Positions 44,618 to 52,913 of a DNA stretch of 64,000 nt are shown one piece after another (within the stretch, counting starts at the first letter, position 1; the number at the start of each line of letters is the position of its first letter). A program made the position numbers and the translations under genes. Source of the DNA: CATOSP01 sp965216155. GTDB lineage: Bacteria > Chloroflexota > Dehalococcoidia > Lucifugimonadales > UBA3495. Location: contig CBDCFD010000007.1 in NCBI GenBank assembly GCA_965216155.1, positions 1,612,001 to 1,676,000 of the forward strand, in the 5' to 3' direction. The notes below the pieces were generated by a model. That model worked only from the letters and a program-made list of their open reading frames with translations, did not search any database and was not told the DNA's origin.

Positions 44618-44941
44618 ATGATGATCTATGACTTTCGCCAGTACACTTTCAAGCCTGGAGCGATCCCCGATTACATGAAGGCCGTGGAAGAATTGTCGAT
44701 CCCCATACGCGCCAAGTACGGGGTGAAGCTGGCGGGCTGGTATTACAGCGACGTTGGTGAGCTGAACCAGGTCGTCCATATCTGGGGATATCGGGACTAT
44801 GCTCACTTGGACGAAGCCAAGAAGCAGGTGGCCGCCGACCCGGACTGGACGGGGAAGTACTTGCCCGCGGTGCGTGGCCTGATCCAGGCACAAAAGACCT
44901 ATTTGATGCTCTCTCCCGACTTCGCCCCGCAGCCGGCGTAG
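44618..44941 (+). CDS. NIPSNAP-family protein
   Basis: 107 residues, MMIYDFRQYTFKPGAIPDYMKAVEELSIPIRAKYGVKLAGWYYSDVGELNQVVHIWGYRDYAHLDEAKKQV, a typical NIPSNAP ferredoxin-like domain (Y-x-R-x-Y-x-x-x-G start; N-x-V-x-H-x-W-x-Y core). The molecular role of bacterial members is not established. GGAG precedes two adjacent ATG codons. It lies 59 bases after fhs, possibly in the same transcript. Confidence 0.85.
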   Translation: MMIYDFRQYTFKPGAIPDYMKAVEELSIPIRAKYGVKLAGWYYSDVGELNQVVHIWGYRDYAHLDEAKKQVAADPDWTGKYLPAVRGLIQAQKTYLMLSPDFAPQPA

Positions 44942-44993
44942 AGTTGGCGGGAACGGTGGCTTCTATAGGCGGTGAACCAATAAGCCTTGGACT

Positions 44994-45260
44994 TTGAGCC
45001 TGGCAGGAGTCGACGCCATCAAGACTTATAATTTCAGAGTCGTGATCGAGCCGGACGAAGACCGGTGGTTAGCGTATTCGCCGGCCCTCGCAGACCGAGG
45101 CGGGGGGACGTGGGGATATACCAAGGAAGAGGCTAGGGCGAACATCCAGGTAGTGCTGAAAATGACCCTGGAGAGCATGATTAAACATGGGGAACCGATT
45201 CCAGAAGACACGGTATTTGATAGCGAAGCAGAGGCCCCGCAAATCGCCATAACAATATGA
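44994..45260 (+). CDS. hicB: HicB-like antitoxin
   Basis: 88 residues in the open frame. The core YNFRVVIEPDEDRWLAYSPALADRGGGTWGYTKEEARANIQVVLKMTLESMIKHGEPIP is the HicB-type partial RNase H fold (usually ...ED.GY.A..P.L.G....G.T.EEA..N...). It neutralises the HicA toxin next door, and its stop overlaps the hicA start by 4 bases. The start is uncertain: TTG at 44994 has no ribosome site. AGGAG (45005-45009) lies 8 bases before an in-frame ATC at 45018, which would begin the conserved domain at once. No DNA-binding tail is visible. Confidence 0.8.
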   Translation: MSLAGVDAIKTYNFRVVIEPDEDRWLAYSPALADRGGGTWGYTKEEARANIQVVLKMTLESMIKHGEPIPEDTVFDSEAEAPQIAITI

Positions 45261-45508
45261 CCCCGCCCGACTTCTCCCGCCTCCGTTCTCTTACGGCAGG
45301 CCGACTTGTGCGCGCCTTGGTGAGAGACGGATTCCACTCGGAGGGGCAGTCGGGAAGTCATCGGCAATACTATCATGAGGATGGCCGAAGGGTAACAGTT
45401 TCCTTCCACCAGTCCGGAGAGACATTCACACCAGGTACATTGCGGTTAATGGTCCAAGGACAAGCCAGATGGACGGAAGAGGACCTAAGAAGGCTCGGTC
45501 TTCTTTAA
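45257..45508 (+). CDS. hicA: HicA-like mRNA interferase toxin
   Basis: 83 residues with the small dsRBD-like HicA fold: LRSLTAGRLVRALVRDGFHSEGQSGSHRQYYHEDGRRVTVSFHQSGETFTPGTLRLMVQGQARWTEEDLRRL. The catalytic histidine is in GSHRQY. HicA cleaves mRNA when not bound by HicB. Gene order here is antitoxin then toxin, with an ATGA overlap. It is likely a functional toxin-antitoxin pair, isolated between metabolic genes. Confidence 0.85.
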   Translation: MTPPDFSRLRSLTAGRLVRALVRDGFHSEGQSGSHRQYYHEDGRRVTVSFHQSGETFTPGTLRLMVQGQARWTEEDLRRLGLL

Positions 45509-45542
45509 TGCCAAGTTTCAGCGTCTCTATCAATTATACGCT

Positions 45543-46643
45543 CTAGTTGTGGCATCCCCTGGCCTGAATGTCCCAAACGGCTTCCACCTTGCCTTTGCGG
45601 ATGCCGATGAAGCGGTCCCACCGGCTCACGGTGGCGTCCTGCTGTGATGGGATAAGCGTCACCTGGTCCCCGACTTCCAGCGCCGCTCCCTCATCTACGC
45701 GGAAAACCACGTGGCCGGGGTCCATCGACTCGACCGACACGCCGGGGCGGCCTTCAACGTCGGGCATCCCTCGGAGGGTGGCGATGGTCTTCTGGCCCGC
45801 GTCTCCTATGGCTACTCCGGGACGCGGCGTGCTGATGACCGTAGTGAGCACCTTGCCGGCGTAGTGAAACTCGGTCATGTAGCCGTAACCGGTCTCCATC
45901 ACCAGGTAACTTCCACCCTGGATTTCGGTGACTCCGGGAATCTCCCCCGCAATGTCGTAGCTCCAGGTCTCTCCCGTAGACACGATCTCCACCGGGATAC
46001 CCGCGGCCTCGATAGCGTCCTTCAGGTCGATGACACCCTGAATCACCCGGTATCCTTCGGTAACCCGGTCCTCTCGTTCGGGCATGGCTGGTATAACCTG
46101 GTGGCTCATGATGCCCCGGAAGGACACCCCAGGCATCGACTGCACTGCCTTGGCCAACTCGATTCCCTGTGCGATGTCCTGGACCCCGCATCTCTTGAGC
46201 CCCGTCTCAACTTCAATGACGACGCCTATGTCCACACCCTGGGCGCTGGCGGCGCTGGACAGATCGCGGGCGTTGGCGGCGGCGTCGCAGGCGACCAACA
46301 TCTCGGCCTGCTGCGCCAGGGCGCACAACCTCTCGATCTTTAGAGGGCCCCGGATTTCGCTCGTGATGAAAACGCTGGGTATCCCTCCGTGGACCATCAC
46401 CTCGGCCTCGGAGACTTTGGCGGCGCATACGCCTCCGATGGTGCCTCCCCGCCGCATCTGCCGGTGAGCAAGCGCAGGGGTCTTATGGTTTTTGCTATGG
46501 GGGCGCAGTTTGCTGCTCCTGCCCTCATAGTAGCTGGCCATGACGTCCATGTTATGGTCCAGGGAGTCCATGTCCAGGACCAGGCAAGGAGTGTCCAGTT
46601 CCTCCACGGGCGTACCCGGTGTTGGGCGGTATAGCTGGGTCAT
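45543..46643 (-). CDS. D-threonine aldolase/D-serine dehydratase-like PLP protein (fold type III)
   Basis: 366 residues; N-terminal alanine-racemase-type TIM barrel plus C-terminal beta domain. The PLP lysine fits K51 in LRPHSKNHKTPALAHRQM, close to the family RPHxKTHK. Further matches: GGVCAAKVSEAEVMVHGGI, IEVETGLKRCGV, GETWSYDI. The metal site of true D-threonine aldolases (EHG and PNHxC) is poorly kept (SMDPGHVVF, IPSQQDATVSRWD). It is therefore a divergent member of unknown substrate, perhaps a D-amino-acid or 3-hydroxy-amino-acid lyase. GGGAGGG precedes the ATG at 46643. A paralogue lies directly upstream. Confidence 0.85.
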   Translation of the reverse strand: MTQLYRPTPGTPVEELDTPCLVLDMDSLDHNMDVMASYYEGRSSKLRPHSKNHKTPALAHRQMRRGGTIGGVCAAKVSEAEVMVHGGIPSVFITSEIRGPLKIERLCALAQQAEMLVACDAAANARDLSSAASAQGVDIGVVIEVETGLKRCGVQDIAQGIELAKAVQSMPGVSFRGIMSHQVIPAMPEREDRVTEGYRVIQGVIDLKDAIEAAGIPVEIVSTGETWSYDIAGEIPGVTEIQGGSYLVMETGYGYMTEFHYAGKVLTTVISTPRPGVAIGDAGQKTIATLRGMPDVEGRPGVSVESMDPGHVVFRVDEGAALEVGDQVTLIPSQQDATVSRWDRFIGIRKGKVEAVWDIQARGCHN

Positions 46644-46708
46644 GGTGGCCCTCCCTTTATTGATCGTTGTCGTCGGATATCCCGTTGACATGCAACTGGT
46701 CCCCGGGT

Positions 46709-47791
46709 TTAGGCAAATCGTCCCCGGGCGGCGATTGACCAGTAGCCTTCCAGCTTCCCGTTGCGCACGACCCGGATGAAATCGTACTGGTTGACGCAAA
46801 GGCTCAGGTCGTTGGGTATCAGCCAGGCCTTGTCCCCTGGCCGCAGTTGGCTGATTGCTGATTCTTCCAGGTCAACGACCCCGTGCTCGGCGCTGAAGCG
46901 GTTTGCGGCGCCGCCAGGAATGCCCTCCAGTACCGCCGTGCCCCGGTCGGGGCCGGTGGCTTTGTGCCCGGCGTCCAACACCGCCGATTGGTCGGTTGGG
47001 TGGCTGATGACCGACGCCAACACCTTCGCCGCGGGGCTGAACTCGGGGCGGACCCGGCAATACTTATAGTCCATCAGCGGATACGAACCGGCTTGCACTT
47101 CGGTAATCCCGTCCAGCGAGGCGGCGACGTCGTAATTGTGCGTTCCCGCGACGCTGGCGGCTCCAGACAGAGACTCGCGTTCCAACAATTCCCTCGTGTC
47201 TAAGACTGGTTGCAATTGGAGGCGAATATCCTCGTCTCCCACCGGCGGAATCGCCATGAGCCCGCGAAACTCCAGCCCAGGAGAACCCGCAATCGACCTG
47301 GCTAGGTCCACCGCGCCCTGTCCGGGCGCAACCCCACAGCGGCCGAGCCCCACTTCCAGTTCCACCAGGACCCCTATCCGGACTCCTGCCGCAGTCGCGG
47401 CGTCTGAGAGGGTCGCCGCGTTGCGGGCGCTGTCAACGGCCACCGAGATGTTCTTTGAACCGGCCAGTGCAGTCAGCCTGTTGATCTTCGACTGCGTTAC
47501 TATCTGATTGGCCACCAGGATGGAATCGAAACCTGCCTGGGCGAAGACCTCCGCCTCCCCCACAGTAGCGACGGCAATTCCGCTGCGATGGGGAATGGCA
47601 GCGGTTTGCATGTGAGCAATCTGAGGGCACCCATGAGGAGTCACGAAAGGGACTACCCTGGCGCCGGAGTCCTGGAACCGAGACTGAAGGGTCTGGATAT
47701 TTTGCTCCAAGACATCTAAGTCTACCACGAGTGCAGGGGTGTCCAGCTCCTCCACCGGGGTACCCGGGGGCTGGAATATAGGTCGCTCCAT
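46709..47791 (-). CDS. Paralogous alanine-racemase-fold protein lacking the PLP lysine
   Basis: 360 residues, sharing the N-terminal TPVEELDTP with the downstream paralogue and aligning along its length. Where the paralogue has RPHSKNHKTP, this one reads VPFVTPHGCP: the lysine that binds PLP is threonine (residue 51). The C-terminal SAEHGVVDLEES resembles the metal-binding EHG of D-threonine aldolase, but the second site reads PNDLSLCVNQYD in place of PNHxC. It may be catalytically dead, regulatory, or use another chemistry. The ATG at 47791 begins the conserved region; a longer frame upstream is not supported. Confidence 0.8.
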   Translation of the reverse strand: MERPIFQPPGTPVEELDTPALVVDLDVLEQNIQTLQSRFQDSGARVVPFVTPHGCPQIAHMQTAAIPHRSGIAVATVGEAEVFAQAGFDSILVANQIVTQSKINRLTALAGSKNISVAVDSARNAATLSDAATAAGVRIGVLVELEVGLGRCGVAPGQGAVDLARSIAGSPGLEFRGLMAIPPVGDEDIRLQLQPVLDTRELLERESLSGAASVAGTHNYDVAASLDGITEVQAGSYPLMDYKYCRVRPEFSPAAKVLASVISHPTDQSAVLDAGHKATGPDRGTAVLEGIPGGAANRFSAEHGVVDLEESAISQLRPGDKAWLIPNDLSLCVNQYDFIRVVRNGKLEGYWSIAARGRFA

Positions 47792-48211
47792 AGTCTTCTC
47801 CTGGTGACAGGTCAGGGCGGTCGGGAAGGGGTAAATATTAGGAAACGCCCAAGCCACTAATGGGTTGTAACGCCTGAAGAATATCACAAAAGGTAAGCAG
47901 CGGCAGCTTACAGCGCATCACCTAATCGGTCAGAGGTCGAATTACCGGTCAAGAATCCAGGATCAGACGCGGCGCTGCCCTCCGTCCTTCCGGCCTCGAG
48001 CCTGAATTCAGAAATGTTGTATTTGAGGGCAGATTCTTCGCCATGAGCTGCCCGGGGTCAGGCCATTGCCGGGCGGGCGGATGGCGGTGACCTGGCGTCA
48101 CAACCGCGTTGGCGTTGCTGTCCGGCCGGGCCAATTGCAATTGGGTTGGGCCGATGGCACAATGGCTTGCGCGCCCAACGGGGCGATTAACCCGGAGGTC
48201 TGCCTGCTGAA
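47792..48211. other. Divergent intergenic region
   Basis: 420 bases between the racemase-like gene (minus) and a CoA-transferase gene (plus). Several short open frames exist, but none has a good start or family resemblance. No clear promoter, RNA or repeat was identified. Confidence 0.5.
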
Positions 48212-49519
48212 TTGGCTACTACCCCAGATGACAGAGGAGACAATGCCGGCCTGCTGGAGGGAGTTAGGGTCATTGACCTGACCCACTACATGGCGGGCCC
48301 CTACTGCACCAAGCTGCTTGCGACCCTCGGTGCGGACGTGGTCAAAATCGAGCGTCCCGACGGCGGCGACCCAATGAGGCGGTTTGGCCCTCTCGTGTCG
48401 GCCCTTGCCCCGACCCGGGAAAGGGGCGATGAAGTCCAAGGAGACGCCGGCGCCTGGTTTCTTTACCTGAACACGTCAAAGAAGAGCCTGACCCTCGACC
48501 TCAAATCCGAGGAGGGCAAGGAGATAGTCCGCCAGTTGGCTGCGTCCGCGGACATTCTCGTTGAGAACTTCGCGCCCGGCACAATGGAGAGGCTGGGACT
48601 GGGCTACACAGACATCCAGAAGATCAACCCGGCCCTGGTGATGGCCTCCATCTCCAACTACGGGCAGACCGGCCCATACCGGGACTGGAAAGCGACGGAG
48701 ATAAATCTCTACGCTGCCGGCGGGCTGATGAACATCACCGGGGAGCCAGATATGCCCCCGTTGAAGGAAGGCGCTCCGCTGGCCCAACTGGGCGCGGGAC
48801 AGACCGCTTTCGTGGCCACCATGGGTGCGCTCATGCACGCCGAGGATACGGGCGAAGGCCAGCAGATCGACGTATCCATAGCCGAGTACGCCACCAACAT
48901 CCTTGAAAACGCGCTGATGCAATACAGCTACTCAGGACTGGAATTCACGCGCGTCGGCAACCGCGGCTATGGACGGGCCGCCTGGGGGATCTATCCCTGC
49001 CAGGACGGTTTCGTTGGCATAATCGCCGGGCCCGACACCCGCTGGCCCGCCGTTGCCGAGATCATGGAGCGGGAGGAGTTGGCCGACCCCAGGTTCGAGT
49101 CACGCAACGGCCGCATGATCAACGCCGACGAGGTAGACGCCCTCATGCTCCCCTGGCTCCTGGACCACGATAAGGTCGATATATTCAAGGCCGGGCAAGA
49201 CCGGGGACTGGGGTTCGCTTATGTCGCCACCATGCAGGACATCCTGGACATGGAGCAACTGAACGACCGGGACTATTTTCTCCAGATCGAAGGTCCGGAC
49301 GGGGTAAACCTGAAGTATCCGGGTCCCCCGGTTAGCCTGGGCATGTCTTCCTCCGCCGACGCCGGCTCGGCACGCGAAAGCTCACCGCTGCGCCAACCGG
49401 CAGGCTGGGTCTACCGGCGCGCTCCGGTCCTCGGTGAACACACCATAGAGGCGCTTTCAGAAAAGCTTGGGTATACGGAAGTGAAACTGGCCATCCTCCG
49501 GTATCAGGGGGTGGTCTAG
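48212..49519 (+). CDS. CaiB/BaiF CoA-transferase, Asp-less partner
   Basis: This 435-residue type III CoA-transferase fold reads LEGVRVIDLTHYMAGPYCTKLLATLGADVVKIERPDGGDPMRRF, NTSKKSLTLDLKSEEGKEI and SISNYGQTGPYRDWKATEINLYAAGG. At the catalytic position it reads LAQLGAGQTAFVATMGAL, without aspartate. The next gene begins immediately after its stop and keeps the Asp, so a two-subunit enzyme is likely. It closely parallels the gene at 30324-31523. The start is TTG at 48212 with GGAGGT 12 bases upstream, somewhat far. Confidence 0.9.
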   Translation: MATTPDDRGDNAGLLEGVRVIDLTHYMAGPYCTKLLATLGADVVKIERPDGGDPMRRFGPLVSALAPTRERGDEVQGDAGAWFLYLNTSKKSLTLDLKSEEGKEIVRQLAASADILVENFAPGTMERLGLGYTDIQKINPALVMASISNYGQTGPYRDWKATEINLYAAGGLMNITGEPDMPPLKEGAPLAQLGAGQTAFVATMGALMHAEDTGEGQQIDVSIAEYATNILENALMQYSYSGLEFTRVGNRGYGRAAWGIYPCQDGFVGIIAGPDTRWPAVAEIMEREELADPRFESRNGRMINADEVDALMLPWLLDHDKVDIFKAGQDRGLGFAYVATMQDILDMEQLNDRDYFLQIEGPDGVNLKYPGPPVSLGMSSSADAGSARESSPLRQPAGWVYRRAPVLGEHTIEALSEKLGYTEVKLAILRYQGVV

Positions 49520-50821
49520 TTGACTTCAACCAGCCCCACCCCGGACATGGGACCGCGGCTACCCCTCAGAAATTACCGCGTCCTGGACCTCTCTCGCATC
49601 TGGGCGGGCCCTTACTGCACCAAACTGCTGGCGGACATGGGCGCGGAAGTGATCAAGCTGGAATCGCTAAGCGTGTATGATTCCCATCGCGGCCCGGTCA
49701 ACCCCGCTCCCGGAATCGCCGCCTACCCCGACTCAGACCCGGGGGAGCAACCCTGGAACCGCAACGGCTGGTTCAACTGCTTGCACATGAGCAAATACGG
49801 CGTCAGCCTGGAGTTGACGGGTGACGAAGGACGCCGGGTGTTCGATCAACTGGTGTCCATTAGCGATGTGCTTATTGAGAACTTCCGGCAGGGCAGCCTG
49901 GCCAGGCTTGGATACGATTACGAGACTCTTCGCAGGATCCGGCCCGACCTGATCTATGTGTCCATGCCGGCCTTCGGCAACAACGGTCCCTGGCAAGGGT
50001 ACGTTGCGTACGGGATAGGGCAAGAGCAGTTATCGGGTATGGCCCACATGACCGGGTATCCCGGAGAAGGTCCCATGAAGTCGGGCATCAATCACGGCGA
50101 CCCCATCACCGGCGCCCATGCCGCCGGGGTGGTGTTGGCGGCGTTGCGGAGAAGGCGGCGTACGGGCCAAGGGATGTTCATCGACGTATCCCAGCAGGAA
50201 TCGGCGGTATCGCTTATCGGCGGCGAAGTGCTGGCCTACCAGATTGCCGGGGAGGAACCGGAGCGCCGCGGCAACCATTCCCCCTACTTCGCCCCCCACA
50301 ACGCCTACCCGTGCTCGGGAGAAGACCGCTGGGTAACCATCTCGGTCTCGAATGACGCCCAATGGCGGTCCCTGGCCGAAGTTGTCGGCGGACCGGAATT
50401 GGCCGGTGAACAGGACTTCGCCACCGCAGGGGACCGCCTGCAGAACCAAGATAGATTGGACAGCCTGATCGCCAATTGGACGGCTGACAAGGACCCTTAT
50501 GAGATTAGCCGCCTGCTTCAACGCGCAGGGGTGCCCGCAAGCCCCGTAATGCGCGGGCCGGACCTTCTGGAGGACCCCCACTACAAGTCCAGAGGCACGT
50601 TCGTTGAGGTCATCCACGAGCAGGTGGGGCCCAAGATGTACCCCGGCATCCCGTTTAAGTTGTCGGCCACTCCGGGGGAGGTCAGATGGCCCGCCCCAGC
50701 CCTGGGTCAGCACAACCATCATGTCTATGGTGATGTCCTGGGGCTGAGCCGCGATGAGATCAACGGGCTGGAAGAGCGGGGCGTCATCGGTACGAAGCCG
50801 ACGGGTTCCCGCATCATCTGA
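49520..50821 (+). CDS. CaiB/BaiF CoA-transferase, catalytic partner
   Basis: This 433-residue protein reads LRNYRVLDLSRIWAGPYCTKLLADMGAEVIKLESL and NGWFNCLHMSKYGVSLELTGDEG. The catalytic aspartate fits D194 in GINHGDPITGAHAAGVVLAALRRRRRTGQGMFIDVSQQESA. Its TTG start lies directly after the stop of the Asp-less partner (no intervening base), with a G-rich ribosome site inside that gene. A crotonase follows 46 bases later. The pair probably moves CoA onto an acid that the crotonase then hydrates; the substrate is unknown. Confidence 0.9.
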   Translation: MTSTSPTPDMGPRLPLRNYRVLDLSRIWAGPYCTKLLADMGAEVIKLESLSVYDSHRGPVNPAPGIAAYPDSDPGEQPWNRNGWFNCLHMSKYGVSLELTGDEGRRVFDQLVSISDVLIENFRQGSLARLGYDYETLRRIRPDLIYVSMPAFGNNGPWQGYVAYGIGQEQLSGMAHMTGYPGEGPMKSGINHGDPITGAHAAGVVLAALRRRRRTGQGMFIDVSQQESAVSLIGGEVLAYQIAGEEPERRGNHSPYFAPHNAYPCSGEDRWVTISVSNDAQWRSLAEVVGGPELAGEQDFATAGDRLQNQDRLDSLIANWTADKDPYEISRLLQRAGVPASPVMRGPDLLEDPHYKSRGTFVEVIHEQVGPKMYPGIPFKLSATPGEVRWPAPALGQHNHHVYGDVLGLSRDEINGLEERGVIGTKPTGSRII

Positions 50822-50867
50822 GCCATAACTCATGCCGAGAATCGGGCAACTAAACGGAGGACCGGAA

Positions 50868-51632
50868 TTGACGGAAAAAGAGGTCATTTACCAGATCGAA
50901 GAGGGCATTGCCTACATCACGATGAACCGCCCTGAAAAGCTCAACGCCATCAACCCCGAGATGCGGCAGATGCTCTGGAACGCTTTCGAGGACGTCAGAG
51001 ATAACCCTGAGGTGCGTTGCGCCATCGTTACCGGCGCGGGCAGGGCATTCTCCACAGGCCACGACCTGGTAGCGATGGCCGCCGCCAGGGCGAATGAAGG
51101 CCCCAGTACCGGTGACCTTTACGTGGTACAGTCCAACATCTGGAAGCCGATCATCTCGGCAATCAACGGCATCTGCCTGGCACAGGGTTGTGGAATCGCC
51201 CTGGGCAGTGACATCCGCATTGCCTCCAGCGCGGCCCAGTTCGGCTGGCCCCAGGCCAAGCGGGGAATATCGTCGGTAAGCGGGCCGTCCCTGCTATCCC
51301 AGGTAGTACCGCGCAACATCGCCTTCGAATTCCTGTTCACCGGCGACTTCGTCGACGCTAACAAGGCCCTTGAATTGATGATGGTCAACTACGTGGTCCC
51401 GCCGGAAGAGGTCATGCCTCGCGCTCAGGAGATGGCCCGGAAGATCACGGCGAACGCGCCTCTGGCCCTGGCAGCCATCAAGGAGGCGTCGATCAGAGGG
51501 TCTGAAATGGGCCTCGTAGAGCGGGTTGACTTCGCCCAGAAGAAGCGGGACGAGGTCCTGGCAACCGAGGACGCCCAGGAAGGGGTCAAGGCCTTCGCCG
51601 AAAAGCGCGCGCCGGTTTGGAAGGGACGCTAA
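50868..51632 (+). CDS. Enoyl-CoA hydratase/isomerase family protein
   Basis: A 254-residue crotonase. The oxyanion-hole segments are GAGRAFSTGHDLVAM and NGICLAQGCGIALGSDIRIAS. At the usual catalytic-Glu site it reads GWPQAKRGISSVSGPSLLSQVVP, where PQ and S-S replace PE and G-G, so ordinary hydratase chemistry is uncertain. TTG at 50868 is preferred because GGAGG lies 8 bases upstream; an ATG 36 bases earlier has no ribosome site. It follows the CaiB pair on the same strand and is followed by a serine hydrolase. Confidence 0.88.
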   Translation: MTEKEVIYQIEEGIAYITMNRPEKLNAINPEMRQMLWNAFEDVRDNPEVRCAIVTGAGRAFSTGHDLVAMAAARANEGPSTGDLYVVQSNIWKPIISAINGICLAQGCGIALGSDIRIASSAAQFGWPQAKRGISSVSGPSLLSQVVPRNIAFEFLFTGDFVDANKALELMMVNYVVPPEEVMPRAQEMARKITANAPLALAAIKEASIRGSEMGLVERVDFAQKKRDEVLATEDAQEGVKAFAEKRAPVWKGR

Positions 51633-51686
51633 CCATTCCAGACCAGTTGGTCCATTCAATTATTATCCGCTCACGGAGGAAGTGAA

Positions 51687-52796
51687 ATGGCAACGCTAAC
51701 GACTCCGGATACGGTTTCCATGGACCCGGGGAAACTGCGGCAGGCTTCCGAGCTTTTTCACCAGCAGATTAGCGACGGTGTCCACCCCGGCGCGGGTCTG
51801 GCAGTGTACCGCTATGGCAAGCTGGTGTTGGACATCTGCGGAGGGGCCACCGACGCCAACACCGGGCGTCCGGTAGACGAACAGACCATGTTCGTGCTGT
51901 TTTCCTCCACCAAGCCTTTGGCTGCCTCCTGCCTGTACATCCTTAAGGAGCGGGGCAAAGTGGCCTGGGACGACCCAGTTGCCAAACACTGGCCGGAGTT
52001 TGCCGAAAACGGGAAGGAAAGGGTGACTGTGCGTCACATCCTCAGCCACCGTGGAGGCTTCCCCGACACTCCCGCCGACCTGCCGTGGACGGACTGGGCC
52101 GATTGGTCAAAGGTCACACGCGCTATGGAGCGGGCCGTGCCCAAGTACCCGGCAGGTGAGGTTATGGCCTATCACCCCATCAACTACGGCTGGGTCATCG
52201 CCGAGTTGGTGCGCCGGACCGATGGCCGCACCTTCGACCGGTTCCTGGCCGAGGAGTTGGCCGCGCCGCTACAGATGGGCAACGCTTTTGTCAACTTGCC
52301 GCCGTCGCTTGATGGCCAGGTGTCGCGCATCCACGTGATGGAAGACGACGCGGACACCAACGGTTACGCTATCGTCTTTGACAAGCCCGAGGTCCACCAC
52401 ACAATCACCCCCGGCGCGAACGGCATAGCTTCCGCCGGAGACCTGGCCCGGTTCTACGCCATGCTGGAGCGGCACGGCTCGCTGGACGGCATCCAACTAT
52501 TGAAGCCGGAAACTGTTGATGAGGCGGTTACGCAGCAAGTTGAGGGTATCGACCAATCGTCGGGATCGTTTGCCCGGAGGTCTTTGGGACTCGCGCTGGC
52601 CGACGACAGGATGGGCAAGTCCACGGGCGACCCTCTGAATACCTTCGGACACGGAGGCGCTGGAACGTCCATCGGCTGGGCGGACTTTGATTCGGGTCTT
52701 GCCGTAGGGTTCATCACCAACGGGTTCCGCGGCAACGAGACCAACGTAGCCCGGCTTGCCGCCATCTCCCAGGCTGTCAGAGACGCCTGCGTGTAG
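51687..52796 (+). CDS. Beta-lactamase-family serine hydrolase (EstB-like esterase)
   Basis: 369 residues of the class C beta-lactamase/penicillin-binding-protein fold. The nucleophile motif is S-x-x-K in LFSSTKPLAASCLYIL (S73, K76). The second motif region is MAYHPINYGWVIAELVRR, with tyrosine 162. The third is near GHGGAGTSIGWADFDSGLAVGFITNG, which fits the HxG element. No signal peptide is visible, so a cytoplasmic esterase acting on small esters is more likely than a beta-lactamase. It follows the crotonase by about 50 bases and may belong to the same catabolic operon. Confidence 0.88.
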   Translation: MATLTTPDTVSMDPGKLRQASELFHQQISDGVHPGAGLAVYRYGKLVLDICGGATDANTGRPVDEQTMFVLFSSTKPLAASCLYILKERGKVAWDDPVAKHWPEFAENGKERVTVRHILSHRGGFPDTPADLPWTDWADWSKVTRAMERAVPKYPAGEVMAYHPINYGWVIAELVRRTDGRTFDRFLAEELAAPLQMGNAFVNLPPSLDGQVSRIHVMEDDADTNGYAIVFDKPEVHHTITPGANGIASAGDLARFYAMLERHGSLDGIQLLKPETVDEAVTQQVEGIDQSSGSFARRSLGLALADDRMGKSTGDPLNTFGHGGAGTSIGWADFDSGLAVGFITNGFRGNETNVARLAAISQAVRDACV

Positions 52797-52913
52797 CGAC
52801 ACTCAGCACTAGTTGGCGTTGGCAGCGCCGTCGCCGGAACATCCTGGGTCGGGACGCCGTTGGATTGACACTGCCTAATTGTGCCAGTTTTATGGCATAG
52901 CTAGAATGATTCC

